Made by a program: the position numbers and the translations under genes. Shown one piece after another: positions 8,573 through 17,732 of a stretch of DNA of 64,000 nt. Numbering within the stretch: the stretch's first letter is position 1; each line of letters starts with the position of its first letter. Origin of the DNA: Comamonadaceae bacterium (GTDB taxonomy: Bacteria; Pseudomonadota; Gammaproteobacteria; Burkholderiales; Burkholderiaceae_C). Where the stretch lies: contig CANCER010000018.1 in assembly GCA_947375135.1 (NCBI GenBank), positions 1 to 64,000 on the forward strand. The letters run 5' to 3'. The notes beneath the pieces are model-generated. The model had not been told where the DNA came from, made no database searches, and was given only the letters and a program-made list of their open reading frames with translations.

Positions 8573-9288
8573 AGTTCCCCCTGATCCTGTCAGCATGTCT
8601 TTTTGCGCTAAGCGCAGAGTGCTCGGCCGGTGCATTCTCCGTGTCGCCGGTCCGGCTGTACTTCGAGCCGCGAGACCGGGCTGTGGCGGTCACCCTGGTC
8701 AATGAAGGCGATGCCGAAATCGCACTGCAAGCCGACATCAACACCTGGACGCAGGACTCAGCCGGCACGGACAAACTTGAACTGACCGAAGATCTGATCG
8801 TGTCCCCACCAAGTCTCAGGCTCGCACCGCATAGCAAACAGGTGGTTCGTTTGGCGCTCCTGGTGCCGCGCGACCTCAGCCGCCAAATGACCTACCGTCT
8901 GGTCGTGCGCGAAGTGCCAGAAGTATTAGTCCCGGTGGAATCGGGTGTGCAGTTGCCGATCGCCCTGGTACTCAATATGCCGGTCTTCGTCACGCCGAAG
9001 GGTGCCAAACACGCGGTGCGGTGCGAGCTGAGCCCAGGGCTGGCCCAGGCCGTGGGCGTCACCTGCGAAAACACCGGCAACGCTTACGCGCAACTCCGCT
9101 CCGTTGAACTGAACCAAAACGGAAAAACGCTGGCGCGTTTTGAGGGTGGCTTGTACCTGTTGCCGGATGTGAAGAAAACCTTGCAGCTCAAGCCCGAAGA
9201 GGATGCGACCATGGCTCCCGGCGCTGCAGAACTGACCATCACTTGCGATGACCGCAAGCCCCTCAGCTTCAATGTGAACCTGCGGTGA
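8569..9288 (+). CDS. Periplasmic pilus chaperone (CsuC-like, PapD family)
   Basis: 239 residues: signal peptide (about 1-20) and a two-domain PapD-like immunoglobulin fold. FSVSPVRLYFEPRDRAVAVT is the typical first strand, followed by VSPPSLRLAPHSKQVVRL and YRLVVREVP. The chaperone caps pilin subunits in the periplasm by donor-strand complementation and hands them to the usher. The start is TTG with GAGGTG 7 bp upstream; no in-frame ATG fits. It overlaps the previous stop by 4 bp and the usher start by 4 bp (GTGA), indicating translational coupling. Confidence 0.87.
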   Translation: MKFPLILSACLFALSAECSAGAFSVSPVRLYFEPRDRAVAVTLVNEGDAEIALQADINTWTQDSAGTDKLELTEDLIVSPPSLRLAPHSKQVVRLALLVPRDLSRQMTYRLVVREVPEVLVPVESGVQLPIALVLNMPVFVTPKGAKHAVRCELSPGLAQAVGVTCENTGNAYAQLRSVELNQNGKTLARFEGGLYLLPDVKKTLQLKPEEDATMAPGAAELTITCDDRKPLSFNVNLR

Positions 9289-11657
9289 AAAGGCGTGTGC
9301 TGGTCAGTTTGCTGTTCGCTGCGGCAACCGTTCAAGCCCAAGTCAGCGCGCCACCAAACCCGGGCCCGGTTGCTGCCTCCGCTGAAGGCGCCGTCAAGAG
9401 CGTATTGCGGCCCTTAGACGTACTCCTCAATCAGGCGCCAATGGGCCAATGGACACTGCTGGAGCGAGACGGGGCGCTGTACGCAAGCCCGGACACCCTG
9501 CAAGAGTGGCGACTGATGGCTCCGAAAGGCACACCTTCCGTGAACTACCGTGGCAACGCGTGGCTGCCACTGTTTGCCCTACCGGGTTACCGGGCACGTT
9601 TTGACTTCAGCAGCCAATCGGTGGACCTGGAGTTCGCGTCTACTGCCTTCGTTGGCACGCGCCTGGCAAACGAAACAGAGGGCCCACCTGCCTTGTCACC
9701 TGCAGCACCGGCGTTCTTTCTTAACTACGATGTCTCGCATACGGCATCGAACAGTGCGGGTTCCGCCTTCCAGCAGGACACCGGGGCCCTGACCGAGTTC
9801 GGACTGGCGCTTGGCATGGGTACCTTGATCTCCAGCGCAGTCGGTACCAATTTAGGAAATAGCCGTGCCGGTCAAGCCCCGCAGTGGCAACGCCTGGAGA
9901 CCACCTGGACCCAGGACTTTCAAGACAAAAACCACACCTTGCGCGTGGGCGACACCAGCTCACGTCCTTCCATGTGGGGGCGTTCGCTCTATTTTGGTGG
10001 TCTGCAATTTGGCAGTAACTTTGGCCTGACGCCTGGATTTTTAAGCCAGCCAATCCCTAACGTCAGCGGAACCGCCAACAGCGCCAGCACTGTTGAGCTT
10101 TACGTCAATAACGCGCTGCGCCAGACTTCCAATGTGCCCGCCGGGCCATTCACGATTGAGAACCTGACCCAACTCACGGGGGCCGGTGAGGCCCGCGTGG
10201 TAGTGCGCGATCTGCTGGGCCGGGAGTCCTTGCTGGTGAAGCAATTCTTTGTCAACAGCAACCTGTTGAAACCGGGGCTCACGGACTGGAGCGTGAGCCT
10301 GGGGCGCGAGCGTTATAACCTCGGCACGGAAAGCGCAGACTACCGCGACGCATTCACCTCTGCAATGTTCCGCAGTGGCATCACTGATAGCTTCACGCTG
10401 GAGGGCCAGGCCAACGGGTCCCAAACACGGCAAGACCTGGGTCTGGGAGTCAACATAGCTCTGCCTTTTCAGGCGCTGGGCCAGATGGCTTTCGCGCACA
10501 GCCAGGATGGCACCTTCGGCGCTGGCTCCAAGTTGCTGTTCGGCGTGGACCAGCAGTCGCTGCGCAGCGGCTTCAGTGCGCGCGTGGTGCTGGCTGACAG
10601 TGACTTCCGGGAGTTGGGTTTTGGCCCGACCGAGTTGCCTTACCAGCGGGAGCAGTCCATTAACTATCGCTACTCCTTTGGTGACCAGGCATCCATCAGC
10701 CTAGGCGCAGCGCGGCTCGAGAGCTATAAGAGCGTTGTCAGCAATGTGCTGTCAGCCAGCTACTCGCTACGCGTAGGAGCGCGCGGCGCGTTGGTATTCA
10801 GTGGCACCCAAGTCAGCGGCAACAACACCGGTTACATGGTCGGTGTTTCGCTGGTGTTGCCTCTTGAAAGCAATAAGACCGTCACTGCCAGTGCCACCCG
10901 GAGCGAGAGCACGCATGACGGTTACATCGCGGTCACCAGCCCCCTCAGCAGCGAAGTGGGCATCGGATGGCGTGCCCTGGCCGGGGGCCGAGCCGACAAC
11001 AGTCTGACCGAGGGCGGCATTTACTACCAGGGTGGCAAGGCTTATCTGGGAGCGGACCTGAGTGTTGCCGGTTCAGCCCAGACCTTGCGCCTGAACGCAC
11101 AGGGTGCGCTGGTCGCAATGGCCGGTGCGGTTTTCGCTGCAAGGCGACTGGATGAGAGTTTTGCCCTGGTGGAGGTGGCTGGTTATCCGGATGTCGGTGT
11201 TGGCTTTCAGGGTGAGGCGTTAACCCGCACCGATTCAAAAGGGCAGGCGTTACTGCCCAGGCTAGCAGCCTATCAGCGCAACAATATCCGGCTAGACCCC
11301 AATGACCTTCCATTTAGCGCCGAGCTTGACAGCATTGAACAAGTTGCAGTGCCTGCCTGGCGCAGTGGGGTCAAGGTCACGTTCCCCGTGCGCTCCGGGC
11401 GAGGTGCTTTGATTCGCCTGCTATTCGATGATGGGGTGGCTGCTCCGGCAGGGGCTCGCATTGAACTCGTCGGCGACAACAAGGCGTTCTTTGTGGCCCG
11501 ACGCGGTGAAGCGTATGTCACCGGACTGCAATCGGAAAACACCCTGCAGCTCAAATGGAAAGACCAAAGTTGCAGCTTTAACGTCACGCTGCCACCGAAT
11601 CAAGCAGACGATATTCCACGCCTGGGACCCCTGCTCTGCAAAGGAGTTGTCAGATGA
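9285..11657 (+). CDS. Outer-membrane usher of the Csu-like pilus (FimD/CsuD family)
   Basis: 790 residues, full length for an archaic-type usher. Signal peptide at 1-19 (ending VQAQ), N-terminal domain to about 125, a 24-strand beta-barrel with plug (motifs VELYVNNALRQTSNVPAGPF and GEARVVVRDLLGRE are typical of the plug/barrel), and C-terminal domains ending with a Cys pair (SCSFN, LLCKG). It recruits chaperone-pilin complexes and exports the fibre. The GTG start lies in a GTGA overlap with the chaperone, and its own stop overlaps the tip gene as ATGA. Confidence 0.9.
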   Translation: MKRRVLVSLLFAAATVQAQVSAPPNPGPVAASAEGAVKSVLRPLDVLLNQAPMGQWTLLERDGALYASPDTLQEWRLMAPKGTPSVNYRGNAWLPLFALPGYRARFDFSSQSVDLEFASTAFVGTRLANETEGPPALSPAAPAFFLNYDVSHTASNSAGSAFQQDTGALTEFGLALGMGTLISSAVGTNLGNSRAGQAPQWQRLETTWTQDFQDKNHTLRVGDTSSRPSMWGRSLYFGGLQFGSNFGLTPGFLSQPIPNVSGTANSASTVELYVNNALRQTSNVPAGPFTIENLTQLTGAGEARVVVRDLLGRESLLVKQFFVNSNLLKPGLTDWSVSLGRERYNLGTESADYRDAFTSAMFRSGITDSFTLEGQANGSQTRQDLGLGVNIALPFQALGQMAFAHSQDGTFGAGSKLLFGVDQQSLRSGFSARVVLADSDFRELGFGPTELPYQREQSINYRYSFGDQASISLGAARLESYKSVVSNVLSASYSLRVGARGALVFSGTQVSGNNTGYMVGVSLVLPLESNKTVTASATRSESTHDGYIAVTSPLSSEVGIGWRALAGGRADNSLTEGGIYYQGGKAYLGADLSVAGSAQTLRLNAQGALVAMAGAVFAARRLDESFALVEVAGYPDVGVGFQGEALTRTDSKGQALLPRLAAYQRNNIRLDPNDLPFSAELDSIEQVAVPAWRSGVKVTFPVRSGRGALIRLLFDDGVAAPAGARIELVGDNKAFFVARRGEAYVTGLQSENTLQLKWKDQSCSFNVTLPPNQADDIPRLGPLLCKGVVR

Positions 11658-12538
11658 CTGAAATTTGCCTGCCCCGCCTGGACTTACGGTTACTGGGGGC
11701 TATTTGTTCCGTGGTTGCGCTGGTACTGCCAACCAGGGCGCAAGCGGGTACCTATTCTTGTTCCATTGCATCAGCCCCAGGCGTCACCTTGATCTATGCC
11801 CCGTTTTCAGCGACAGCCCTCACTGCGACGGGATCGGTCACGATCAACTGTGCAAAGTCAGGTGCTAACTCAGATACGGTGTACTACGAGTTGGGGACCG
11901 ACGGGGGCATCAATCTGAATGGCACACAAAGTCGGGTGGTGAGCGGCTCAGCCGACAGCATTAGCTACGGGCTTTGGAAGGACAGTGCACGCACTCTGCC
12001 CTGGACCGACCTTTCCAGCCAAAGGATCAAGGGATCGATCACCGGGACATCCACCACCTCCATCACCCTCAACTATTATTTTGTGTTCTCAGCCCTGCAG
12101 AACTCCGCAGTGGGAAACTACACCGATACCCAAACAGTGAAGCTATACCAAAGTGCGACAAGTACCATGCCCACGGGTTTTACATCAGCCCCTGCCAGCA
12201 TTGCGGTTTCGGTGATTGCCCAATGCACCTTGAGTTCACCCCCTGGTAATCTCATGTTCAATTACACGTCGTTTCAGAGAGCGGCGGCTACAGTGAACAC
12301 CGCGTTTGCCGTAACCTGCATTTCCGGCGTGCCCTACACGATGGCACTAGATGCCAGTTCCGGTACCTTGCTTGGTTTGGACTATTCACTTTCCCTTAAC
12401 AAGACCGGTACGCAAACCGGGACAGGCGGAGCTCAAAGCGCATCCATTAACGGCTCCATGGCTTCGGGCCAATCCGGTACATGCAGTTTGGCAAGCTGCA
12501 CCTCGTCGGCAACACGAACGCTCACTATCAGTTATTGA
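11654..12538 (+). CDS. Two-domain spore-coat-U tip protein (CsuE-like)
   Basis: 294 residues with a signal peptide (about 1-31, ending AQA) and two SCPU domains: about 32-180, starting TYSCSIA, and 185-294, with CTLSSPPG and CISGVPYTMALDASS. It ends RTLTISY, like the major pilin. Two-domain SCPU proteins encoded last in csu-type operons are tip adhesins. The gene overlaps the usher stop by ATGA. No terminator hairpin was found in the 108 bp before the convergent DUF11 gene. Confidence 0.82.
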   Translation: MTEICLPRLDLRLLGAICSVVALVLPTRAQAGTYSCSIASAPGVTLIYAPFSATALTATGSVTINCAKSGANSDTVYYELGTDGGINLNGTQSRVVSGSADSISYGLWKDSARTLPWTDLSSQRIKGSITGTSTTSITLNYYFVFSALQNSAVGNYTDTQTVKLYQSATSTMPTGFTSAPASIAVSVIAQCTLSSPPGNLMFNYTSFQRAAATVNTAFAVTCISGVPYTMALDASSGTLLGLDYSLSLNKTGTQTGTGGAQSASINGSMASGQSGTCSLASCTSSATRTLTISY

Positions 12539-12646
12539 GCGAAACTAGGAAGCAGAAAGCACGACGTTCCAAGCGGTGTCGTATCGACCTTGAACAGGTC
12601 CAGACTCACCACCGGGCTGCGTCGCACTTTCTGGCACTCCCGTCTT

Positions 12647-15600
12647 CTATGCAGCGACGCCCAAGTAATGTGCAGCATCGACGTCCTGAAGCGGTGTGGG
12701 TATCCCCACAACCGTTGCCGTAACAGTGGCTACATTGACGTTCGCTCCTGTTGCGTAGCTACCTGTAACGTCCATCGAAAAGCCCGGAACGCTGCTGGGT
12801 GCCAGGCTTCCAATCACCAGGTCCGCGCCAGAGTCACTGCCGTTCAAGTCGAATCCCGGGTCGGACAGGACCACATTGGTTAGCGTGACATTGCCTGTGT
12901 TTTGAACCACAAAGCGGAACATCGGCGCTATGCCCGCTGCGGCCGATAACGTCGGACCTGTCTCTAACGTGTTGGCATCGAACCAGTTTGCTCCGTTGTC
13001 AACCGACACATACTTTGTCAAGTCTACAGAAGGGGCGATGTACAAGTAGGCGTTCTCGCTGTCCGTCTTGGTCCCGCCCTGCGGGCTTGTGGCTGTCGAG
13101 TCGTTGAATAAGAAGCCGTCCTTCGCGTTGTTGTCCAGATCCGCTTGTGTCAGCGTATACGAGTCATAGACATCCTGATGTTGGCCCGGGGCAATCGAGC
13201 CGACATCCACATTAACCCCGGTGAGGTTATCCTTTATCACCACATGCGTCAGTGTGACGTTGCCGAGGTTGGTTGCCGTGAATCGGTAGTGCAGAATATC
13301 TCCTGCGAAATCGGCGATGGCATTGCCGTTGCCACCGTCAGCTCCGAGGTAACTCTCGTCGTACTGCATGGCCACTTTGGTAATCACCGGCACGCTTTCG
13401 GAGTCTGACACACTAGGCGACTGGTCGCTGGCGGCGGTCACGGTGTTGGTGAGGAAACCGGAAGACGCAGGGTTGCCGTAATTGTCCAGGTCTGCCTGTG
13501 TCAGCGTATATGTTTCGGCCTGAGTCACTGGTGCACTATTTACAGAAAGCGACCCTAAGTCCATGTCAATCCCGAGCAGCGGATCCTTGATGGTTACATG
13601 GGTCAGATCCTCGTTACCCACGTTAGACACGGTGACCGTGTAGTGCAGGACATCACCTGCAGCATTAGCGGTTCCGTCGCCATCGCCGCCATCAACGTAA
13701 AGAAATTTCTTGTCGACCAGCAGTGCCGGAGTGACAAGAAGTGGCACCAATTCGTCGTCGGTGGCCGCTGCGGTCTGGAGGCTGTCAACGGTGACGCTGT
13801 TGTGGATGTAATAAGGGGACGCTGCGTCATTGCCATGGCTGTCAATGACCTGCTGGGTCAGGATATAGCTGCTAAGGTAAGTCTTGCTTTCTCCAGGTGC
13901 CAGTGTAAGTCCAGTCACACTCAAACCAGCGATCTCATCCATCACGCTCACGTCGGTCAGCGTGACATTGCCCGCGTTGAACACCAGGGTGCCATAGTTA
14001 ATGGATTCACCAGCCAAATCGGCTTTGCCGTTGCCATTCCCACCCGTGACATCGATGAAGTACTTGTCCACACCGATTCCCGGGGCGCTCACCAGCGTGG
14101 CGCTCTCGGTGTCGCTGATGGTAGCGGTTTGCTTGCTTACCGCAGTAGCGGTATTTTCGATGCTACCGTCGCCGCCACCATTGGTGTCCAGATCCGACTG
14201 TTGCAATATGTAGGTGGCATCGTAGGTATGCTGAGCACCCACGGCGAGTTCGGCAAGGGTCTCATCCAGACCGCTTTGGGTATCCAATACATGTACATTC
14301 GTGAGCGTGGTGTTACCGTTATTGGCGACCTGGATCGTGTAGTGCAGAACATCACCTGCGCTGTCAGCAACTGTGTTTCCGTCAGGGCCGGTGGATCCTG
14401 TGTAAACCTTGTTCAGGGTCAGGTAGTTGCGCGCGACGATAGGTGCCCGCGCGGAAGCCTCGATGGCCGTCGTTTGGTCGCTGTCGGCTGTAGCGGTGTT
14501 GTCGATATCAGAATCGCCACCGCCGTTGTTATCCAGGTCGGCCTGTGTCAGCGTGTAGTGGCTGACGTAAGACTTGACCTCGCCCGGTGCCAGCGTCACT
14601 GCGCTGATATGTTGGTTGGTCAAGGGATCATCCACACTGACACCGGTCAGGGTGATATTGCCCGTGTTTTTCACAAACACTTCGTAGTTCAGGATGTCAC
14701 CTTGGGCGTCGGCAAGTGCGTTGCCATCCCCGCCGGTAACGTTGAGGAACACCTTCTGCACGGTCATGGCAGGGCTGTAGCCCAGTGGCACTGCGGCGGA
14801 TGCGTCCGATGGACCTGTCTCGTTGGAGTCGGCCATCGCTGTATTGTCAATGTCGCTATCGCCTCCCCCCTTGCTGTCGAGGTCGGCCTGCGTCAGGATA
14901 TAGCTGGTGTTGAAGTCTTGGTGTGCGCCGGGTGCCAGCGTTGCGCCGCTGACGTTTTGACCGGTCAAGGGGTCAATCACGGTGATACCGGTCAGCGTGA
15001 TATTGCCGGTGTTGGTGACTGTGACGGTGTAGTTCAGCACATCCCCTACGGCATTGGCCAAGGTATCGCCGTTGCCGCCTGTGACGTTGAGGAAGACCTT
15101 CTGGAGGGTCATGGCGGGGCTGTAACCCAGCGGCACTGCGGCGGATGCGTCGGACGGACCAGTCTCGTTGGAGTCGGCGGTCGCGGTGTTGTCCATGTCG
15201 CCATCGCCGCCACCCTGGCTGTCCAGGTCGGCCTGTGTCAGGGTGTAGCTGGTGTTGAAGTCCTGGTGTGCGCCGGGTGCCAGCGTTGCGCCGCTGACGT
15301 TCTGGCCCGTGAGCGGGTCGGTCACACTGACACCGGTCAGCGTGACATTGCCAGTGTTGGTGACCGTGACGGTGTAGTTCAACACGTCGCCCACCGCATT
15401 AGCCAATGCGTCGCCATTACCACCGGTGACGTTGTCAAAGGTCTTGGCCACGGTCAACATCGGGTCATAGACCAGCGGCACTGTGGCAGATGCGTCGAGA
15501 GAACCCGTCTCGTTGGAGTCGGCCGTTGCTGTGTTGTCAATGTTTCCATCAGATCCGGCGTTGCCCGCGTGGTCCAGGTCGGCCTGTGTCAGGGTGTAGC

Positions 15601-17368
15601 TGGTGTTGAAGTCCTGGTGTGCGCCGGGTGCCAGCGTTGCGCCGCTGACGCTCTGGCCGGTTAAGGGGTCAATCACGGTGATACCGGTCAGCGTGATATT
15701 GCCGGTGTTGGTGACCGTGACGGTGTAGTTCAGCACATCCCCTACCGCATTGGCCAAGGTATCGCCGTTGCCGCCTGTGACGTTGAGGAACACCTTCTGG
15801 AGGGTCATGGCGGGGCTGTAACCCAGCGGCACTGCGGCGGATGCGTCGGACGGACCTGTCTCGTTGGAGTCGGCGGTCGCGGTGTTGTCCACGTCGCCAT
15901 CGCCGCCACCCTGGCTGTCCAGGTCGGCCTGCGTGAGTGTGTAGCTGGTGTTGAAGTCCTGGTGTGCGCCGGGTGCCAGCGTCCCCCCGACCAGGAGATT
16001 ACCGGTAAGGCTGTCGGTCACGCTGACACCGGTCAACGCGACATTGCCGGTGTTGGTGACCGTGATGGTGTAGTTCAACACGTCTCCCGCCGCATTGGCC
16101 AAGGTATCGCCGTTACCACCGGTGACCGGGAGGGCAGACTTGGCGATAGCAAGGCTAGGTTGCTCTTGCAGGTTGCCGAAGTTGACATCTTTTGCAGTAG
16201 GGTTGATGGGGGTGATTGTGATGGGCCCAGGGTTGGCCGTGGTCTGCGTCCAGCCGGGCTGCTGCACTTCACGAACCGAGTAGGCGTCATTGGCCGGGGT
16301 GGCGGGATTGGCATCCGGTGTCACAGAGAAGCTATAGGTTCCGAGCTCATTCGCCGCAGTCGCCAGGTCATCCGCCCTGGTGACAACCGACGTCTCGCCA
16401 GAATCCAGTTGCCCGTTGTGGTTTGTGTCGAGAAATATGGTCCAACCGGCTAGACCGGGTTCGTTTGCTTCCCGCACACCGTCGCCATTGAGGTCATTGA
16501 ACTTCATGCCACTGATCTCGCCATGGATGATGGCATCAGGGCTGAGCTGCAGCGATGTGGCACCTGAGCCACCGATATCAACGGTCGTCTGCAGGGAGCC
16601 ACCGGTCCAGGCGCTTGCTCCATTGCTTGACGCGCCCACTTCGCCGGGTTTGGCGATCGACAGGCCGTAATAGATTTCGGCAAAACCGTTGCTGGTCGTA
16701 CCGCCGGTGTATTTGAAGGTCACTGTGACGTGGGCGTCCTGCGTACCTGTGCCGGTGTAGCTCACACCGGAGACCTTGGTGATGTCTGCGCCGACCGTGT
16801 AGAAGCTTCCCTGTATTCCGTTGGCACCGTTGTCCATGGTGGTGTCTTTGACGATGTCCTTACCCGAATAAATAGACAGGTCTGGATCATGGCCTGGACT
16901 CGGATCCCGGCTCACGTTGTAATCCGTCATAAACGCGAATCCGCCAGCCTTGGTATTGGCCTGGTAGTGGTTGTAGGTGATGTTGAAGCTGTAAGTTTGT
17001 CCCGCTACCAAGGGTGCATTGTTGCTGGCCTTGTAAATAAAGACATGGGGAATGACCTGACCTTCGAAGTAATCAGACTTGTTTGCTGAAAGAATGTTGT
17101 TGTTCCATTCGGCACTGGTGCCCTTCGCAGCGTCACCGTCGGCCCAGTGGTTGTAGACCTTGCTGACGCTGCCTGTGTTCGTGGAGGGAGCCAGGTTCGC
17201 CGTGCTCGAGGTGCTGCTCAAACTTTGCGCGGCCACAAGGCTCCAAGTGTCTTCCGGCATCTCTTTGTCGAGATGATGTGGGCTATTTTCCGACGGTGAA
17301 TCACTTTCTGAAAGTGATTTCAAAGAACTAATTTTGGACTTTTCCTTGGTGAATTGAATAACAGACAT
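12647..17368 (-). CDS. Giant DUF11-repeat surface protein, probable type I secretion substrate
   Basis: 1573 residues without a Sec signal. The N-terminal 1-285 is a Ser/Asn/Thr-rich beta region. Residues 285-395 form an SdrD B-like domain with calcium-type loops DLNGDGVREANEPG and DTNHNGQLDSGE. Ten DUF11-like beta-sandwich repeats of about 115 residues follow from about 400, the last divergent. Each full repeat carries NTGN, APG and TLTQADLD signatures. The extreme end, DVDAAHYLGVAA, may carry the secretion signal. It is probably an extracellular adhesin or stalk exported by the adjacent TolC-HlyD-ABC system. AAGGAGAAG precedes the ATG. An independent promoter is likely because 364 bp separate it from tolC. 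A long opposite-strand open frame in the repeats is a composition artefact. Confidence 0.85.
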   Translation of the reverse strand: MSVIQFTKEKSKISSLKSLSESDSPSENSPHHLDKEMPEDTWSLVAAQSLSSTSSTANLAPSTNTGSVSKVYNHWADGDAAKGTSAEWNNNILSANKSDYFEGQVIPHVFIYKASNNAPLVAGQTYSFNITYNHYQANTKAGGFAFMTDYNVSRDPSPGHDPDLSIYSGKDIVKDTTMDNGANGIQGSFYTVGADITKVSGVSYTGTGTQDAHVTVTFKYTGGTTSNGFAEIYYGLSIAKPGEVGASSNGASAWTGGSLQTTVDIGGSGATSLQLSPDAIIHGEISGMKFNDLNGDGVREANEPGLAGWTIFLDTNHNGQLDSGETSVVTRADDLATAANELGTYSFSVTPDANPATPANDAYSVREVQQPGWTQTTANPGPITITPINPTAKDVNFGNLQEQPSLAIAKSALPVTGGNGDTLANAAGDVLNYTITVTNTGNVALTGVSVTDSLTGNLLVGGTLAPGAHQDFNTSYTLTQADLDSQGGGDGDVDNTATADSNETGPSDASAAVPLGYSPAMTLQKVFLNVTGGNGDTLANAVGDVLNYTVTVTNTGNITLTGITVIDPLTGQSVSGATLAPGAHQDFNTSYTLTQADLDHAGNAGSDGNIDNTATADSNETGSLDASATVPLVYDPMLTVAKTFDNVTGGNGDALANAVGDVLNYTVTVTNTGNVTLTGVSVTDPLTGQNVSGATLAPGAHQDFNTSYTLTQADLDSQGGGDGDMDNTATADSNETGPSDASAAVPLGYSPAMTLQKVFLNVTGGNGDTLANAVGDVLNYTVTVTNTGNITLTGITVIDPLTGQNVSGATLAPGAHQDFNTSYILTQADLDSKGGGDSDIDNTAMADSNETGPSDASAAVPLGYSPAMTVQKVFLNVTGGDGNALADAQGDILNYEVFVKNTGNITLTGVSVDDPLTNQHISAVTLAPGEVKSYVSHYTLTQADLDNNGGGDSDIDNTATADSDQTTAIEASARAPIVARNYLTLNKVYTGSTGPDGNTVADSAGDVLHYTIQVANNGNTTLTNVHVLDTQSGLDETLAELAVGAQHTYDATYILQQSDLDTNGGGDGSIENTATAVSKQTATISDTESATLVSAPGIGVDKYFIDVTGGNGNGKADLAGESINYGTLVFNAGNVTLTDVSVMDEIAGLSVTGLTLAPGESKTYLSSYILTQQVIDSHGNDAASPYYIHNSVTVDSLQTAAATDDELVPLLVTPALLVDKKFLYVDGGDGDGTANAAGDVLHYTVTVSNVGNEDLTHVTIKDPLLGIDMDLGSLSVNSAPVTQAETYTLTQADLDNYGNPASSGFLTNTVTAASDQSPSVSDSESVPVITKVAMQYDESYLGADGGNGNAIADFAGDILHYRFTATNLGNVTLTHVVIKDNLTGVNVDVGSIAPGQHQDVYDSYTLTQADLDNNAKDGFLFNDSTATSPQGGTKTDSENAYLYIAPSVDLTKYVSVDNGANWFDANTLETGPTLSAAAGIAPMFRFVVQNTGNVTLTNVVLSDPGFDLNGSDSGADLVIGSLAPSSVPGFSMDVTGSYATGANVNVATVTATVVGIPTPLQDVDAAHYLGVAA
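12971..16160. repeat. In-gene tandem repeat array, period about 345 bp
   Basis: This encodes the DUF11 repeats. Units 1-5 (about 14.65-16.15 kb) are the most alike at DNA level. Units two and four (about 15.48-15.83 and 14.78-15.13 kb) are nearly identical over most of their length. Units 6-10 diverge progressively towards the 3' end of the gene. Such near-identical copies make the gene prone to changes in repeat number and to assembly collapse. Confidence 0.8.
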
Positions 17369-17624
17369 TTGAACTTCTCCTTGAGTAAAAAGCTAGCTTG
17401 CAACAGGCAATAGGCGCCCACCGGAACGTGATGTGGATCCACTTTCAACGGGATTTCACATTAGAAAATTCCACCTACGCAGAATTTCCTATCGATCATT
17501 TTGGGCGCGAAATGTAGCTTCAGGAAGATGAGAAACATCCTTATTTAATTGCAGGTTTATCCTGATATTTATGGAGGTTTCTCTATTCGGGTGTGGGCAT
17601 CGCAACTTCTCCGTTTCTTTGAGA

Positions 17625-17662
17625 AAAGCGGTCGCTTTCAGATATCGGTATAGGCATATCTG
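17625..17662. promoter_or_regulatory. Two adjacent perfect inverted repeats
   Basis: AAAGCG-GT-CGCTTT (17625-17638) is followed immediately by CAGATAT-N10-ATATCTG (17639-17662). Both are perfect in their arms. They could be operator sites or cruciform-forming DNA ahead of the DUF11 gene. Confidence 0.4.
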
Positions 17663-17692
17663 ATCACCGATCTGTCTGGCTCACGGAGGTGA

Positions 17693-17725
17693 AAGAAAAC
17701 GTCCGGGACTGCGCCCGGCGCAGGC
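17693..17725 (-). terminator. Probable Rho-independent terminator after tolC
   Basis: On the minus strand CCGGG-CGCAGT-CCCGG is followed by ACGTTTTCTTT, a short GC hairpin with a T-rich tract, just after the tolC stop at 17733. It would separate the secretion operon from the DUF11 gene. The stem is short and the T run interrupted. Confidence 0.45.
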
Positions 17726-17732
17726 ATCGCTG

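Larger units (their letters stand above)
17369..17732. promoter_or_regulatory. Control region of the DUF11 gene
   Basis: 364 bp without a gene. It holds a probable terminator for the secretion operon (about 17693-17725) and two adjacent inverted repeats at 17625-17662, about 257-294 bp before the DUF11 start. No clear sigma-70 promoter was picked out. Confidence 0.45.

Noticed and set aside
13598..15664. 688-codon open frame on the plus strand inside the DUF11 gene
   Set aside because: It is the antisense of GC-rich, periodic repeats; its product is repetitive in step with the DUF11 units, and it lacks a ribosome site or known domain.
13100..16160. Regular repeats that might suggest a CRISPR array
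   Set aside because: The period is about 345 bp, copies are diverged and in frame, and there are no short direct repeats with unique spacers.
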